Positions 17,480 through 26,574 are shown, counted from the stretch's first letter. The stretch is 64,000 bases of DNA from Herbaspirillum rubrisubalbicans (GCF_003719195.1 NZ_CP024996.1:930001-994000), one strand, 5' to 3'. Made by a program: numbers and translations. Notes: generated from the letters alone by a model not told the origin.

Positions 17480-18421
17480 ATGACTACCGCCATTTATACC
17501 CACGCCGATTGCCAGCGCCATGAAATGGGCGATTGGCACCCTGAGACGCCTGCTCGCCTGGAGGCGATCGAGGATCAGTTGATCCTGAGCCGCATCGATC
17601 ATTTCCTCGATCGCCGCGATGCGCCGCTGGCCGATCCGGCTGAACTGGAGCGCGTGCATACGGCCGCCGCCGTCGATTACGTGCGCGAGCATAGTCATGC
17701 CCTGAGCCTGTCGGGCGAGCATTACCATTCCATCGATGGCGATACCCTGCTCAACAAGCATAGCTGGCGCGCCGCCCTGCGCGCGGCGGGTGCGGCTGTA
17801 GCCGCCACCGATGCGGTGCTGGCCGGTGAACTCGACAACGCCTTCTGCGCCGTGCGCCCGCCCGGACACCACGCCACGCACGGCAAGGCCATGGGCTTTT
17901 GCCTGTTCAATAACGTGGCCGTGGCCGCGCGCCATGCCCTTGATGTGCATGGGCTGGAACGGGTGGCGGTGATCGACTTCGACGTCCATCACGGCAATGG
18001 CACCGAGGATATCTTCGCCCATGATCCGCGGGTGCTGATGGTGAGCTTCTTCCAGCATCCCTTCTACCCCTTCTCGGGCGATGCGCCCACCGAGTCGCAC
18101 ATCGTCAACGTGCCGGTGCCGGCCTATTCGGATGGCAGCGCAGTCCGCCAACTGGTGACCGAGAAGTGGTTGCCGGCGCTCCATGCGCACCAGCCGCAGA
18201 TGATCTTCATCTCGGCCGGTTTCGATGCTCATCGCGAGGATGACATGGGCCAGTTGGGTCTGGTGGAAGCCGACTATGCCTGGATCACCCGGCAGATCAT
18301 GAAGATCGCCGACCAGTACGCCCGGGGCCGCATCGTCAGTTGCCTGGAGGGTGGCTACAACCTGTCGGCGCTGGGGCGCAGCGTGGTGGCGCATCTGAAG
18401 GTGCTGGCTGATCTCGAATGA
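17480..18421 (+). CDS. Histone deacetylase-like amidohydrolase
   Basis: A 313-residue zinc enzyme of the arginase/deacetylase superfamily. Motifs in order: HPETPARLEAIEDQL, VRPPGHHATHGKAMGFCLFNNVA (tandem His and substrate loop), VAVIDFDVHHGNGTEDIF (Asp and His zinc ligands), FISAGFDAHREDDMGQL (third ligand Asp) and CLEGGYN. Bacterial members (HDAH, acetylpolyamine amidohydrolase) remove acetyl groups from polyamines or other small amides in the cytoplasm. The start at 17480 is the family start; the reading frame is open to 17390. It is divergent from mltB and monocistronic. Substrate unproven. Confidence 0.88.
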   Translation: MTTAIYTHADCQRHEMGDWHPETPARLEAIEDQLILSRIDHFLDRRDAPLADPAELERVHTAAAVDYVREHSHALSLSGEHYHSIDGDTLLNKHSWRAALRAAGAAVAATDAVLAGELDNAFCAVRPPGHHATHGKAMGFCLFNNVAVAARHALDVHGLERVAVIDFDVHHGNGTEDIFAHDPRVLMVSFFQHPFYPFSGDAPTESHIVNVPVPAYSDGSAVRQLVTEKWLPALHAHQPQMIFISAGFDAHREDDMGQLGLVEADYAWITRQIMKIADQYARGRIVSCLEGGYNLSALGRSVVAHLKVLADLE

Positions 18422-18446
18422 CAAGATGAATAGTCAGTTGATGGAT

Positions 18447-18504
18447 AATTAGTTTATCCACAGCCATTTCTAACGATCTGCATCAGGAAAACTTAGGTTT
18501 TCCC
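18447..18504. repeat. AACTTAG-type intergenic repeat, second site
   Basis: ATTAGTTTATCCACAGCC at about 18448 resembles TTAGTTTTTCCACAGCA at 12661, and AACTTAG at 18490-18496 is followed by GTTTTCCCC. Both lie in the 100-bp gap between two convergent stop codons. Confidence 0.45.
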
Positions 18505-18521
18505 CAAGCCCCACGTCCATC

Positions 18522-19394
18522 TCAAACCTCATGGGCCTCAAAGGCTGCAATGATCGCATCGGCCACCGCTCGCACCCGTGCGGTGCGGTTCAGGTCGCTG
18601 TGCAGGACCAGCCACATGTCATATGGGGTCGCGCGCTGCGGCCAGATGCGCACCAGCCCGCTGGCCTTGTCACCCATGTGGGTTGGCAGTTCACCGATGC
18701 CCACTCCGGCTTGCAGGCAGTCATACATCACCAGTCCGGTACTGACTTCCATGGCCACGTTGGCATGGGTGATCGATTCGCCACTGATCTGTTCCGACTT
18801 CACCGGCGAGACGCTGCGCGGATAGATCACCACGTCATGTCCCTTCAGCCCGGTACCGGGCTCGGGCAGGCCACGTTTCTTCACATAGGCTTTGGCGGCA
18901 TAGATGCCCGTGTACAAGCGCTTGAGATGGCGCGCGATCAGGTCCGGCGCATCCGGGCGCACGGTGCGCACGGCGATGTCGGCTTCGCGCTTGGTCAGGT
19001 TGGTGAGCTGGGTCGAGGTCGAGAGTACGACCTTGATGTTGGGATGCTCCTGGCGCAGATGCTGCAACGCTGGCATCAGGAAGTAGCGCGCCGTGAGGTC
19101 GGTAGCGGCCAGCCTGACCACGCCGCACAGGCGTTCATCCAAGCCCTGCATCTGCCGCTGCAACTGCTCGGCGCCTTGCTCCATCTGGCTGGCGGCAGCG
19201 CCTGCCAGTTCCCCCGCTGGCGTAGGCACGTAGCCGCTGGGCGTGCGCAGGAACAGGCGCGCCCCCAGCGATTTTTCCAGTGCGGCCAGGCGCCGGCCCA
19301 CCGTGGCCTGGTCGATGTCCAGTTGCTCGGCCGCGCCGCGCAGCGTGCCCACCCGATAGATGGCGAGAAAGATGCGGGCATTGTCCCAGTCCAC
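18522..19394 (-). CDS. LysR-family transcriptional regulator
   Basis: A 290-residue LysR regulator. The N-terminal winged helix reads DWDNARIFLAIYRVGTLRGAAEQLDIDQATVGRRLAALEKSLGARLF, and a typical periplasmic-binding-fold effector domain follows. I chose the GTG at 19394 because GGAG lies nine bases upstream and the family usually begins (M)DWDN; a TTG at 19412 would add six residues. It is divergent from a DHA2 exporter with a perfect inverted repeat between them, so it probably controls that exporter. The inducer is unknown. Confidence 0.88.
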   Translation of the reverse strand: MDWDNARIFLAIYRVGTLRGAAEQLDIDQATVGRRLAALEKSLGARLFLRTPSGYVPTPAGELAGAAASQMEQGAEQLQRQMQGLDERLCGVVRLAATDLTARYFLMPALQHLRQEHPNIKVVLSTSTQLTNLTKREADIAVRTVRPDAPDLIARHLKRLYTGIYAAKAYVKKRGLPEPGTGLKGHDVVIYPRSVSPVKSEQISGESITHANVAMEVSTGLVMYDCLQAGVGIGELPTHMGDKASGLVRIWPQRATPYDMWLVLHSDLNRTARVRAVADAIIAAFEAHEV

Positions 19395-19418
19395 GATAGC
19401 TAGCTCCGGCAAATTAGG

Positions 19419-19436
19419 TGATGCAGATTTGCATCA
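19419..19436. promoter_or_regulatory. Perfect inverted repeat between lysR and the DHA2 exporter
   Basis: TGATGCA-GATT-TGCATCA has 7-bp arms and lies 25 bp before the regulator start and 135 bp before the exporter start. The position suits autoregulation and control of the exporter. It does not follow the T-N11-A spacing of LysR sites strictly, so another factor is possible. Confidence 0.5.
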
Positions 19437-19570
19437 GGGTGCCGATTCTATACCTATTTATTGCATCACGTTCCGGGCCTAGAATCTGCCCCATCGTCGC
19501 CCGCCCCGGAGATCCCGGCCGCGGGTTTGTTGCTTTCCCTCGCGCCCACCGTGCAGAAAGAACCCAGTTC

Positions 19571-21001
19571 ATGTCTTCCGCCCAATGTCCCGATGCCGCC
19601 GCCTTGGCGGCTCCTGTTGTGCCTGCCTCAAGTGGCCATCGCGCCGGCATGTTGCCGCTGGTGGCGCTGGCCATCGGATTCGTCATGGCCATGCTGGATG
19701 TGACCGTGGTCAACGTTGGCCTCTCCAGCATTGCCAGCAGCCTCGATGCGCCGCTGGCCACGCTGGTGTGGATCGTCGATGGCTATACCCTGACCTTTGC
19801 CGCCATGCTGCTGGTGGGTGGCGCTCTGGCTGATCGCTTCGGTGCGCGCCGACTGTACCTGACCGGGCTGTTGCTGTTCGTGCTGGCCTCATTGCTTTGC
19901 GGGGCGGCGCCCAACGGTCCCTTCCTGATCGCCGCACGCCTGCTGCAAGGCCTGGGAGCAGCTTTCTTCATGCCCAGTTCGCTCAGCCTGCTCACCCACG
20001 TCTATGAAGACGACCGCGTGCGCGCCCGCATGTTGGGCGTGTGGTCGGCCACGGTCGGCTTGGCCGCAGCCGTTGGCCCGTTGGTGGGCGGCGTGTTGAT
20101 CCACTGGCTGGGCTGGCGCAGCGTGTTCCTCATCAACGTGCCGGTCGGCTTGGTGGGTTTGCTGATGGCCCGTAAGCTGATCCCGCAGGTGGCCGGTCAT
20201 GCCCGCGCCCTGCACCTGTTCAGTCACCTGGCTGGCGTGGTGATGCTGGCCGCGCTGTCCTTCGTGCTGATCCAGGGGCCGGTCTATGGCTGGATTTCGC
20301 CGCGCATCCTGGTCGGGCTGGCCGTGGCGGTGCTGGCCGCGGTGGCTCTGGTGCGCCATGAACTGCTTGGCATCGCACCGCTGTTGCCGCGTGCGCTGTT
20401 TGCCACGCCGCAGTTCGCGGCGGCCAATGGCATTGGTTTCCTGATCAACTTTGGCGTCTATGGCAACCTGTTCTACCTGGCCCTGTTCCTGCAGCAGGGG
20501 CGTGGTGCCGACGCCTTGCAGACCGGCTTGCAACTGGTGCCGATGATGGCGGTGATCTTCTTCGGCAACCTGATGTCGGGCCGCATGTCGGCCCACTGGG
20601 GACCGCGTGTGCCGCTGCTGCTGGGCTTGTCGGTGGGCGCTGCCTTTACTGCGGTGGCGATCAGCTTCCGCCCCGAGACGCCCTACTGGATCCTGGCCCT
20701 GGTCTGCGCTGCCGCCAACCTGGGCGTGAGCACCGCCATTCCCGCCATGACCACGGTGGTCATGCAGGTGGCCGGCAAGGCCCATGCCAATAGCGCCGCC
20801 GCGGCACTGAACGCCAATCGCCAGATCGGTGCCTTGGTGGGGGTGGCCTTGATGGGGGCCATCCTGCATAGCGTGCAGGCGTGGAGCCTGCGCAATGGGC
20901 TGGCTTTTGGCGTCATGGCGGCGGGCTACGGCACGGCGCTGTGGCTGGTATGGCGCTTCGTCGGTGTTGTCAAGGAGCAATGGGTGACGCGGCGCGCCTG
21001 A
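19571..21001 (+). CDS. MFS exporter, DHA2 (EmrB/QacA) family
   Basis: A 476-residue inner-membrane proton antiporter of the 14-helix DHA2 group. Motif C-like and motif A segments are visible: LDVTVVNVGLSSIASSL (helix 1, family hallmark), GGALADRFGARRLYLTG (motif A), WSATVGLAAAVGPLVGGVLIHWLGWRSVFLINVPVG (motif C). There is no partner EmrA-type membrane fusion protein next to it, so it may act alone. The start at 19571 is favoured because the upstream frame overlaps the inverted repeat. Probably regulated by the divergent LysR protein. Drug or metabolite substrate unknown. Confidence 0.88.
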   Translation: MSSAQCPDAAALAAPVVPASSGHRAGMLPLVALAIGFVMAMLDVTVVNVGLSSIASSLDAPLATLVWIVDGYTLTFAAMLLVGGALADRFGARRLYLTGLLLFVLASLLCGAAPNGPFLIAARLLQGLGAAFFMPSSLSLLTHVYEDDRVRARMLGVWSATVGLAAAVGPLVGGVLIHWLGWRSVFLINVPVGLVGLLMARKLIPQVAGHARALHLFSHLAGVVMLAALSFVLIQGPVYGWISPRILVGLAVAVLAAVALVRHELLGIAPLLPRALFATPQFAAANGIGFLINFGVYGNLFYLALFLQQGRGADALQTGLQLVPMMAVIFFGNLMSGRMSAHWGPRVPLLLGLSVGAAFTAVAISFRPETPYWILALVCAAANLGVSTAIPAMTTVVMQVAGKAHANSAAAALNANRQIGALVGVALMGAILHSVQAWSLRNGLAFGVMAAGYGTALWLVWRFVGVVKEQWVTRRA

Positions 21002-21023
21002 AGCCTAGTGTTGTTGCGCATCC

Positions 21024-21063
21024 AACGGCCTGCCCCGACTTGTGCGTGGCAGGCCGTTTTATT
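21024..21063 (+). terminator. Terminator of the DHA2 exporter gene
   Basis: AACGGCCTGCC at 21024-21034 pairs perfectly with GGCAGGCCGTT at 21048-21058, loop of 13 bases, followed by TTATT. It lies 22 bp after the exporter stop. Confidence 0.8.
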
Positions 21064-21141
21064 GGGGATTTGTTAGGGATTGGCGGGGCAGGGCCGTAAA
21101 ATAGCGCCTTCAACGAAATACGCACCAGAAAGAAGCCCCGC

Positions 21142-22104
21142 ATGTCCATCCAATGGTTCCCCGGTCACATGAACTCTGCCCGCCGCAAGGCGGCCGAGAG
21201 CATGGAAAAAGTCGATATGGTCATCGAAGTGGTCGATGCCCGCCTGCCCCAGGCCAGTTGCAATCCCATGATCGAGCAGCTGCGCAATGCGCGCCAGCGT
21301 CCCTGTCTGAAGATCCTCAACAAGACCGACATGGCCGACCCGGTGGCCACGCAAGCCTGGATCGACTACTACAACAGCCAGAAGGGTGTGACCGCCGTGG
21401 CGCTGTCCTGCAAGAAGCCCTCGGACGTGGCGCGCGTGCCCAAGCTGGCCATGCAGGTGGCGCCGCATCGCGGCACGGCCTTGAAGCCCTTGCGCATGAT
21501 GATCATGGGCATCCCCAACGTGGGCAAGTCCACGCTGATGAATGCACTGCTGAAAAAACGCGTGGCCGCCGTGGGTGATGAGCCGGCCGTGACCAAGACC
21601 CAGCAGCGTCTCTACCTGGGCAACAACATGGTGCTCACCGATACCCCCGGCATGTTGTGGCCCAAGATCGAGCATCCCAGCGATGGCCTGATGCTGGCGG
21701 CCAGTCACGCGGTGGGCAGCAATGCGCTGATCGAAGAAGAAGTGGCCACCTTCCTGGCCGACCTGTTGCTGCAGCGTTATCCGCAGTTGCTCAAGGCGCG
21801 CTATGGCTTCAACACCGAAGGCATGGATGGCGTGGCCGTGGTGGAGGGTGTGGCGGCCAAGCGCGGTTTCCGTCTGAAGGGCGGGGATTATGATTTCGAG
21901 AAGGCTTCGCATACCTTCCTGCAGGATTACCGCAGCGGCGCACTGGGCCGCATCTCGCTGGAAACGCCGCAGTCGCGCGCTGAACTGCTGGCGAACTATC
22001 GCTCCACCGACAATCCCGATGCGCTGCCGGCCGAGGATGAAGACGACGAGGAAGAGGACTTCGACTGGCGAGACGCAGCGGATCATCGCGGGCGCAAGGA
22101 CTAA
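21142..22104 (+). CDS. ylqF: Ribosome biogenesis GTPase RbgA/YlqF
   Basis: A 320-residue circularly permuted GTPase. The G motifs appear in the order G4-G1-G2-G3: LNKTDMAD (G4), MGIPNVGKSTLMNALL (P-loop), T of AVTKTQQ, and DTPGMLWP (G3). The N-terminal MSIQWFPGHMNSARRKAAESMEKVDMVIEVVDARLP is the family signature. In Bacillus RbgA it assists late assembly of the 50S subunit. The C-terminus is acidic (AEDEDDEEEDFDW), longer than in Bacillus. Its stop codon overlaps an AACTTAG-type repeat and is followed by a bidirectional terminator. Confidence 0.92.
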   Translation: MSIQWFPGHMNSARRKAAESMEKVDMVIEVVDARLPQASCNPMIEQLRNARQRPCLKILNKTDMADPVATQAWIDYYNSQKGVTAVALSCKKPSDVARVPKLAMQVAPHRGTALKPLRMMIMGIPNVGKSTLMNALLKKRVAAVGDEPAVTKTQQRLYLGNNMVLTDTPGMLWPKIEHPSDGLMLAASHAVGSNALIEEEVATFLADLLLQRYPQLLKARYGFNTEGMDGVAVVEGVAAKRGFRLKGGDYDFEKASHTFLQDYRSGALGRISLETPQSRAELLANYRSTDNPDALPAEDEDDEEEDFDWRDAADHRGRKD

Positions 22105-22152
22105 GTTTTCCTCTCTCGAAAACTTAGAAACCGGTGTGGAAAAACTAAGTTC
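22101..22152. repeat. AACTTAG-type intergenic repeat, third site
   Basis: CTAAGTT at 22101, AACTTAG at 22121 and CTAAGTT at 22146. Read on the minus strand the last copy gives AACTTAGTTTTTCCACA, the same 17 bases as at 12658. The ylqF stop codon lies within the first copy. Confidence 0.5.
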
Positions 22153-22171
22153 CGATCTTCGGCTCCATGCA

Positions 22172-22204
22172 AAAAGGCCAGCTCGATTGAGCTGGCCTTT
22201 TCGT
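22172..22204. terminator. Bidirectional terminator between ylqF and metQ
   Basis: A perfect stem AAAAGGCCAGCTC / GAGCTGGCCTTTT with a GATT loop spans 22173-22202. It has an A-run on the left and a T-run on the right, so it can end both ylqF and the convergent metNIQ operon. Confidence 0.88.
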
Positions 22205-22232
22205 TGATACAGGGGGAGGTACGCGTTGCGGA

Positions 22233-23030
22233 TTACCAGGAGGTGATCACGGAACCCTTGTACTTTTCCAGCACGAACTTCTTCACTTCCGGGCTGTGAT
22301 AAGCCTTGACCAGCTTGGCCACCCAGGGCTTGTCCTTGTCGGCGATGCGCACGGCGATCACGTTGGCGTAGGGGCCGGTGGAGGCTTCCACGGCGATCGC
22401 ATCCTTGGTCGGCGACAGGCCGGCCGATTCAGCGTAGTTGCCGTTGATGACGGCGGCATCGAAGTCATCCAGCGAGCGCGGCAGTTGGGCTGCGTCCAGT
22501 TCGACGATCTTGATCTTCTTGGGGTTCTCGACGATATCCAGCGGGGTTGCCTTCAGGCCGGCATCGGCCTTGAGCTTGATCACGCCCTTGGCTTGCAGCA
22601 CCAGCAGGGCACGGCCGCCATTGGTCGGATCGTTGGGCACGCCTACGCGAGCCCCCGGCTTCAAGTCGTTGAGCGACTTGATCTTCTTGGAGTACACGCC
22701 CATCGGGAAGGTGATGGTGCTGCCGACGCTGACGAACTTGTAGCCACGGTCCTTGATCTGCGCATCCAGGTAGGGCTGGTGCTGGTAGGAGTTGGCGTCC
22801 AGGTCGCCGGCAGCCAGGGCGGCGTTGGGTTGGATGTAGTCGGTGAACTCGATGATCTTCATCTGCACGCCATCTTTCTCGAGCAGCTTCTTGACCTGTT
22901 CCATGATCTCGGCGTGGGGACCGGCGGTCACACCCATCTTGATCTGGTCTTCGGCCATGGCGGGGGCACAGACCAGGCCAGCGGCCAGGCCCAGACCTGC
23001 GATGAATTGAATCAATTGACGACGCTTCAT
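22233..23030 (-). CDS. metQ: D-methionine ABC transporter, substrate-binding protein
   Basis: A 265-residue NlpA-family binding protein, last gene of metN-metI-metQ. The signal peptide (MKRRQLIQFIAGLGLAAGLVCAPAMA) is followed by IKMGVTAGPHAEIMEQVKK, NSYQHQPYLDAQIKDRG and GVPNDPTNGGRALLVLQ, the residues that line the methionine pocket. The Cys at residue 21 is preceded by LV, not by the G/A of a lipobox, so it may be released to the periplasm instead of being lipid-anchored; many homologues are lipoproteins. It lies 64 bp after metI and ends at a bidirectional terminator. Confidence 0.88.
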   Translation of the reverse strand: MKRRQLIQFIAGLGLAAGLVCAPAMAEDQIKMGVTAGPHAEIMEQVKKLLEKDGVQMKIIEFTDYIQPNAALAAGDLDANSYQHQPYLDAQIKDRGYKFVSVGSTITFPMGVYSKKIKSLNDLKPGARVGVPNDPTNGGRALLVLQAKGVIKLKADAGLKATPLDIVENPKKIKIVELDAAQLPRSLDDFDAAVINGNYAESAGLSPTKDAIAVEASTGPYANVIAVRIADKDKPWVAKLVKAYHSPEVKKFVLEKYKGSVITSW

Positions 23031-23094
23031 GACTTTCCTTTCAAGCTTTGAGGTGGGCAGCGGGTAGCTGCCGTTTTTGTATGAATTGTTGTGT

Positions 23095-23748
23095 TCAGCG
23101 GTGGCTGAGCTTGCGCACCAGCAGGTCTCCCAGGGATTGCACCAACTGGACGAACACGATCAGGATCAGCACCACGGCCAGCATCACTTCCGGCAGGAAG
23201 CGCTGATAGCCATAACGGATGCCCAGGTCGCCCAGGCCACCGCCGCCGATGGCGCCGGCCATGGCCGAATAGCCGACCAGGCTGACGAAGGTGATCGTGA
23301 GACCGGCGACGATACCAGCAAACGCCTCCGGCACCAAGACCTTGTAGATGATCTGCCAGGTGGTCGCACCCATGGCTTGTGCCGCTTCCACCAGGCCGTG
23401 ATCGACTTCGCGCAAGGCGGTCTCGACCAGGCGTGCGATGAAGGGCGCGGCGGCAATGGTCAGCGGCACGATGGCCGCAGCCGTACCGATGGAGGTGCCG
23501 ACGAAGAAGCGCGTCATCGGGATCACCGCCACCAGCAGGATGATGAAGGGGGTGGAGCGCACCGCATTGACCAGCAGGCCGGCCACGCGGTTGAACACCA
23601 CGTTGGGCAGCACGCCCTTGGATTCGGTGATGTGCAGGGCAATGCCCAGCGGAATGCCGAGCAGTGAGCCGACCACGCCCGAGATCACCACCATCATCAG
23701 CGTCTCACCGAAGGAGCTGACGAACAGATCGATCAGTTCAGATGACAT
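23095..23748 (-). CDS. metI: D-methionine ABC transporter, permease
   Basis: A 217-residue permease with five or six helices. It carries the ABC coupling motif [34 protein letters not shown] (EAA loop) and the conserved [26 protein letters not shown]. It forms the membrane channel with the MetN ATPase. The start at 23748 overlaps the metN stop by 11 bp, which indicates coupled translation; an upstream ATG at 23772 lies deeper in metN. Confidence 0.9.
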   Translation of the reverse strand: MSSELIDLFVSSFGETLMMVVISGVVGSLLGIPLGIALHITESKGVLPNVVFNRVAGLLVNAVRSTPFIILLVAVIPMTRFFVGTSIGTAAAIVPLTIAAAPFIARLVETALREVDHGLVEAAQAMGATTWQIIYKVLVPEAFAGIVAGLTITFVSLVGYSAMAGAIGGGGLGDLGIRYGYQRFLPEVMLAVVLILIVFVQLVQSLGDLLVRKLSHR

Positions 23749-24775
23749 GGTTGAGCTCCTCGACGACCACACCCTGCTCGCGCAGGTATTGCATGGCCTG
23801 GTTGATGTTGTCTTGCGTGCCGTTGGCGAGGATCGCCAGCGAGCCGAAGGCCTGGCCCTGGATCTCGTCGATCTGGCCGTGCAGGATATTGAAGTTCAGG
23901 TTGAAGCGGCGCACCGCTTCCGACAGGTGCGGCTGGTCCACGTCATTGCCGGTGAAGGCGAAGCGGAACAGGTGGTCGGTCCCCTGGCCACCGTCGGCAC
24001 GCGCCAGACGCTCGCGCAGGCGCGCCAGCACGCCCTTGGGCAGTTCGTGGGCGATGACGTCACCGATCAGGGCGCGGGTGACTTCATGGCGCGGCTGGCG
24101 GAACACTTCCAGCACTTCGCCTTGTTCGATCACCTGGCCGGCTTCCATCACCGCCACGCGGTCGCAGATCTGCTTGATGACTTCCATCTGGTGCGTGATC
24201 AGGACAATGGTCAGGCCCAGTTCCTGGTTGATCTTGCGCAGCAGGTCGAGGATGGAGCGGGTGGTTTCCGGGTCCAGCGCCGAGGTGGCTTCGTCGGAGA
24301 GCAAGACCTTGGGATCGTTGGCCAGTGCGCGGGCGATGCCCACGCGCTGCTTCTGACCGCCGGAAATCTGTGCCGGATAGCGGTCGCGCAGGGCGGTCAG
24401 GCCGACCAGTTCCAGTAGCGGCTCGACCTTGGCCGCGATCTGGGCCTTGCTCTTGCCGGCCAGTTCCAGCGGCAGGGCGATGTTGTCGTAGACGCTGCGC
24501 GAGGACAGCAGGTTGAAGTGCTGGAAGATCATGCCGATGCCACGGCGCGCTTCGCGCAGTTGCGAGGCCGACAGCGAGGTCAGGTCCTGACCATCCAGGA
24601 CGATGCGCCCGGAAGTGGGACGGTTGAGCAGGTTCAGGGTGCGCACCAGGGTGCTCTTGCCGGCGCCGCTGCGGCCGATGATGCCGAAGATCTCGCCCTT
24701 GCGGATCGACAAATCGACATTGCGCACCGCTTCGACATTGCCGAATCGCTGGGTGACAGCTTGTATTTCGATCAT
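23738..24775 (-). CDS. metN: D-methionine ABC transporter, ATP-binding protein
   Basis: A 345-residue ATPase, first gene of the operon. Walker A is GRSGAGKST, the signature is [14 protein letters not shown], Walker B is [13 protein letters not shown], followed by the switch His in VLITHQ. The C-terminal ~80 residues are the NIL domain ([24 protein letters not shown]), which binds methionine and inhibits transport in the E. coli protein. Upstream lies a 560-bp region with a long hairpin that may act in its leader. Confidence 0.92.
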   Translation of the reverse strand: MIEIQAVTQRFGNVEAVRNVDLSIRKGEIFGIIGRSGAGKSTLVRTLNLLNRPTSGRIVLDGQDLTSLSASQLREARRGIGMIFQHFNLLSSRSVYDNIALPLELAGKSKAQIAAKVEPLLELVGLTALRDRYPAQISGGQKQRVGIARALANDPKVLLSDEATSALDPETTRSILDLLRKINQELGLTIVLITHQMEVIKQICDRVAVMEAGQVIEQGEVLEVFRQPRHEVTRALIGDVIAHELPKGVLARLRERLARADGGQGTDHLFRFAFTGNDVDQPHLSEAVRRFNLNFNILHGQIDEIQGQAFGSLAILANGTQDNINQAMQYLREQGVVVEELNHVI

Positions 24776-25338
24776 GGTGGAAAAGAAGAATGGCAGCGGG
24801 CCCCGGGCTCCTAGGCCAGCGCGGCATCGGGGGACGCTGCAGGCGGCTCAGGGACCACAGGTCTCCACTGCCATCAGTATTTTTATAAGAAGGCGCTATT
24901 TTAAGGCGGCACGGTTATATGGGGAAAATAATTTTTCAATTATGCATATAACCATCGCGTCTTAGCATCTGGCGGGAAACCGCCAGGGGACTGGATTTTG
25001 CGCACACCGAGGTGGTCGGCGCAGCAGTGCAATTCCGGGGCGAGCGGCACCGCCAGCCGAGCACGGTTGATGGCCGTACTGCCGCTTCGTCCATGCCATT
25101 CCGATTACTGCTTGCCAACAAAGGCGGCGGCCACTATCGACGACATTGGTTGTAATAAAACTACAGAAAAATCTTATAAAAGCCATTAATTCAAATTTTG
25201 ATTCGATTGAAAAAATAAAGACGGTTTAGATTTGCGATGACTTCTTGATGTTTCTTTTCGGAAGCCTGGGTGGTGCCTGCGCGCCATGGCGACCACCACC
25301 CGTCAATCAACAGCAATCAAACCACTACGGAGTACTCT
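24776..25338. other. 563-bp divergent intergenic region between metN and the porin gene
   Basis: No gene is convincing here. It holds a long imperfect hairpin (24913-24953), a GC stem with a GAAA tetraloop (CTGGCGG-GAAA-CCGCCAG, 24969-24986), and an AT-rich stretch at 25140-25240 that probably contains the porin promoter. The porin start has ACGGAG eight bases upstream. Confidence 0.5.
24913..24953. promoter_or_regulatory. Long hairpin upstream of metN
   Basis: GGTTATAT at 24913-24920 pairs with ATATAACC at 24946-24953, and inside it ATAATT pairs with AATTAT. The 41-base element lies about 140 bp before metN. It could be a leader RNA structure or a regulator site. It matches no SAM riboswitch class I know. 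Confidence 0.4.
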
Positions 25339-26574
25339 ATGAAAAAGTCCATCCTGGCCCTGGCCGTGCTGGGTGCCTTCGGCGGCGCGGCGCACGCGCA
25401 AAGTAACATCACCATCTACGGCGCGGTCGATGCCAGCCTGTCCTACACCAACAAGATCGGGATTTCTGGCAAGGACGCCCACGGCAATGATATCGCCGGC
25501 AAGGATACCGGCGGCCAGATGGCGCTCGATTCTGGCCTGATCAAGGGTTCGCGCCTGGGGATCAAGGGCGTTGAAGATCTGGGTGGTGGTCTGAAGGCCA
25601 TCTTCACGATCGAGAACGGCTTCAACGTCGATTCCGGCGATGCGGGCCAGAAGGGTGTGCTGTGGGGGCGCCAGGCTACCGTGGGCCTGTCGGGCAACTT
25701 TGGTACGGTGCTGGCCGGTCGTCAGAAGGATGTCCTGGATGATGTCGGCAGCATCACTTCGCCCGGCGACTTCGGTGGTGTGGTCAGCCGTGTCCACTCG
25801 CTGAACCTGGATCGTACCAACGGCGAGCGCGTCAACAACTCCATCCGCTACAACACCCCGGACTTCAACGGCTTCATCGGCAGCGTGATCTATGGCTTCG
25901 GTGAGCAAGCCGGCAAGACCGGTTCCGGCCAGTCCTTCGGTCTGGGCGGCACCTACGCCAACGGTCCCTTGAACGTCGGCCTGGGTTACTTCCAGAGCAA
26001 GATGGGCAACGCCAATGCCAGCGACGTCAATGGCGCATCTGCCTGCAATGGTCCGGGCAAGAATGGCGATACCTGCCTGAAGACCTGGACCCTGGCCGCC
26101 TCTTACCAGTTCGGTCCGGCCAAGGTCTATGGCTCTTATTCGCATGTGAGGCTGCCGCTGACTGCGCCGCGCACCCGATTCGATTCGAGGTTCGACAGCT
26201 TTGCTGCGTTCATCGACCCGAAAAAGCTGGGACTCTACCAGCCTGCTGCAAAGGGTGACTACACCATCGGCGGCGCCAACAACGAATCCAGCCAGACCTT
26301 CGATATCGGTGTGAACTACCGGCTCTCGCCAGCGCTGTCGCTCATCAGCAGCCTGCAATACACCCGGGCCAAATTCGTTCGCACCTCCGATGGTCGCCTG
26401 CTGCAGGTCAACCTGGGCGCCAAGTATGAGCTGTCCAAGCGCACCACCACCTATGCTGTCCTGCGCAACCTGCGTTCGTCCGACATGTACAACGTGGGCC
26501 TGAGCAGCGATCGCGTTCCCGGCGCCAATCGCGGCCAGACCGGCATCAACGCCGGCTTGATCCACAGCTTCTAA
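25339..26574 (+). CDS. Outer-membrane porin, Burkholderiales general type
   Basis: A 411-residue porin. The signal peptide (MKKSILALAVLGAFGGAAHA) is cut before QSNITIYGAVDASLSY, the first strand and hallmark of the Gram-negative porin_4 family. Constriction-loop and barrel segments follow (SRLGIKGVEDLGGGLKAIFTIENGF, RQATVGLSGNFGTVLAGRQ), and the C-terminus is HSF with the terminal Phe needed for barrel assembly. Two Cys residues (ACNGPGKNGDTC) in a surface loop could form a disulfide. It is a trimeric 16-stranded diffusion channel. Monocistronic, with a strong terminator. Confidence 0.92.
   Translation: MKKSILALAVLGAFGGAAHAQSNITIYGAVDASLSYTNKIGISGKDAHGNDIAGKDTGGQMALDSGLIKGSRLGIKGVEDLGGGLKAIFTIENGFNVDSGDAGQKGVLWGRQATVGLSGNFGTVLAGRQKDVLDDVGSITSPGDFGGVVSRVHSLNLDRTNGERVNNSIRYNTPDFNGFIGSVIYGFGEQAGKTGSGQSFGLGGTYANGPLNVGLGYFQSKMGNANASDVNGASACNGPGKNGDTCLKTWTLAASYQFGPAKVYGSYSHVRLPLTAPRTRFDSRFDSFAAFIDPKKLGLYQPAAKGDYTIGGANNESSQTFDIGVNYRLSPALSLISSLQYTRAKFVRTSDGRLLQVNLGAKYELSKRTTTYAVLRNLRSSDMYNVGLSSDRVPGANRGQTGINAGLIHSF

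Noticed and set aside
12658-22152. AACTTAG repeats as a miniature transposable element
   Set aside because: The copies differ in length and spacing and show no terminal inverted repeats or target duplications.
22233-23030. MetQ as a lipoprotein
   Set aside because: The signal peptide Cys is preceded by Val, not Gly or Ala, and a normal AMA cleavage site follows; kept as a soluble binding protein with a caveat.
24913-24953. Known SAM or methionine riboswitch upstream of metN
   Set aside because: The hairpin lacks the conserved cores of the SAM classes I know, and no multi-stem junction is visible.
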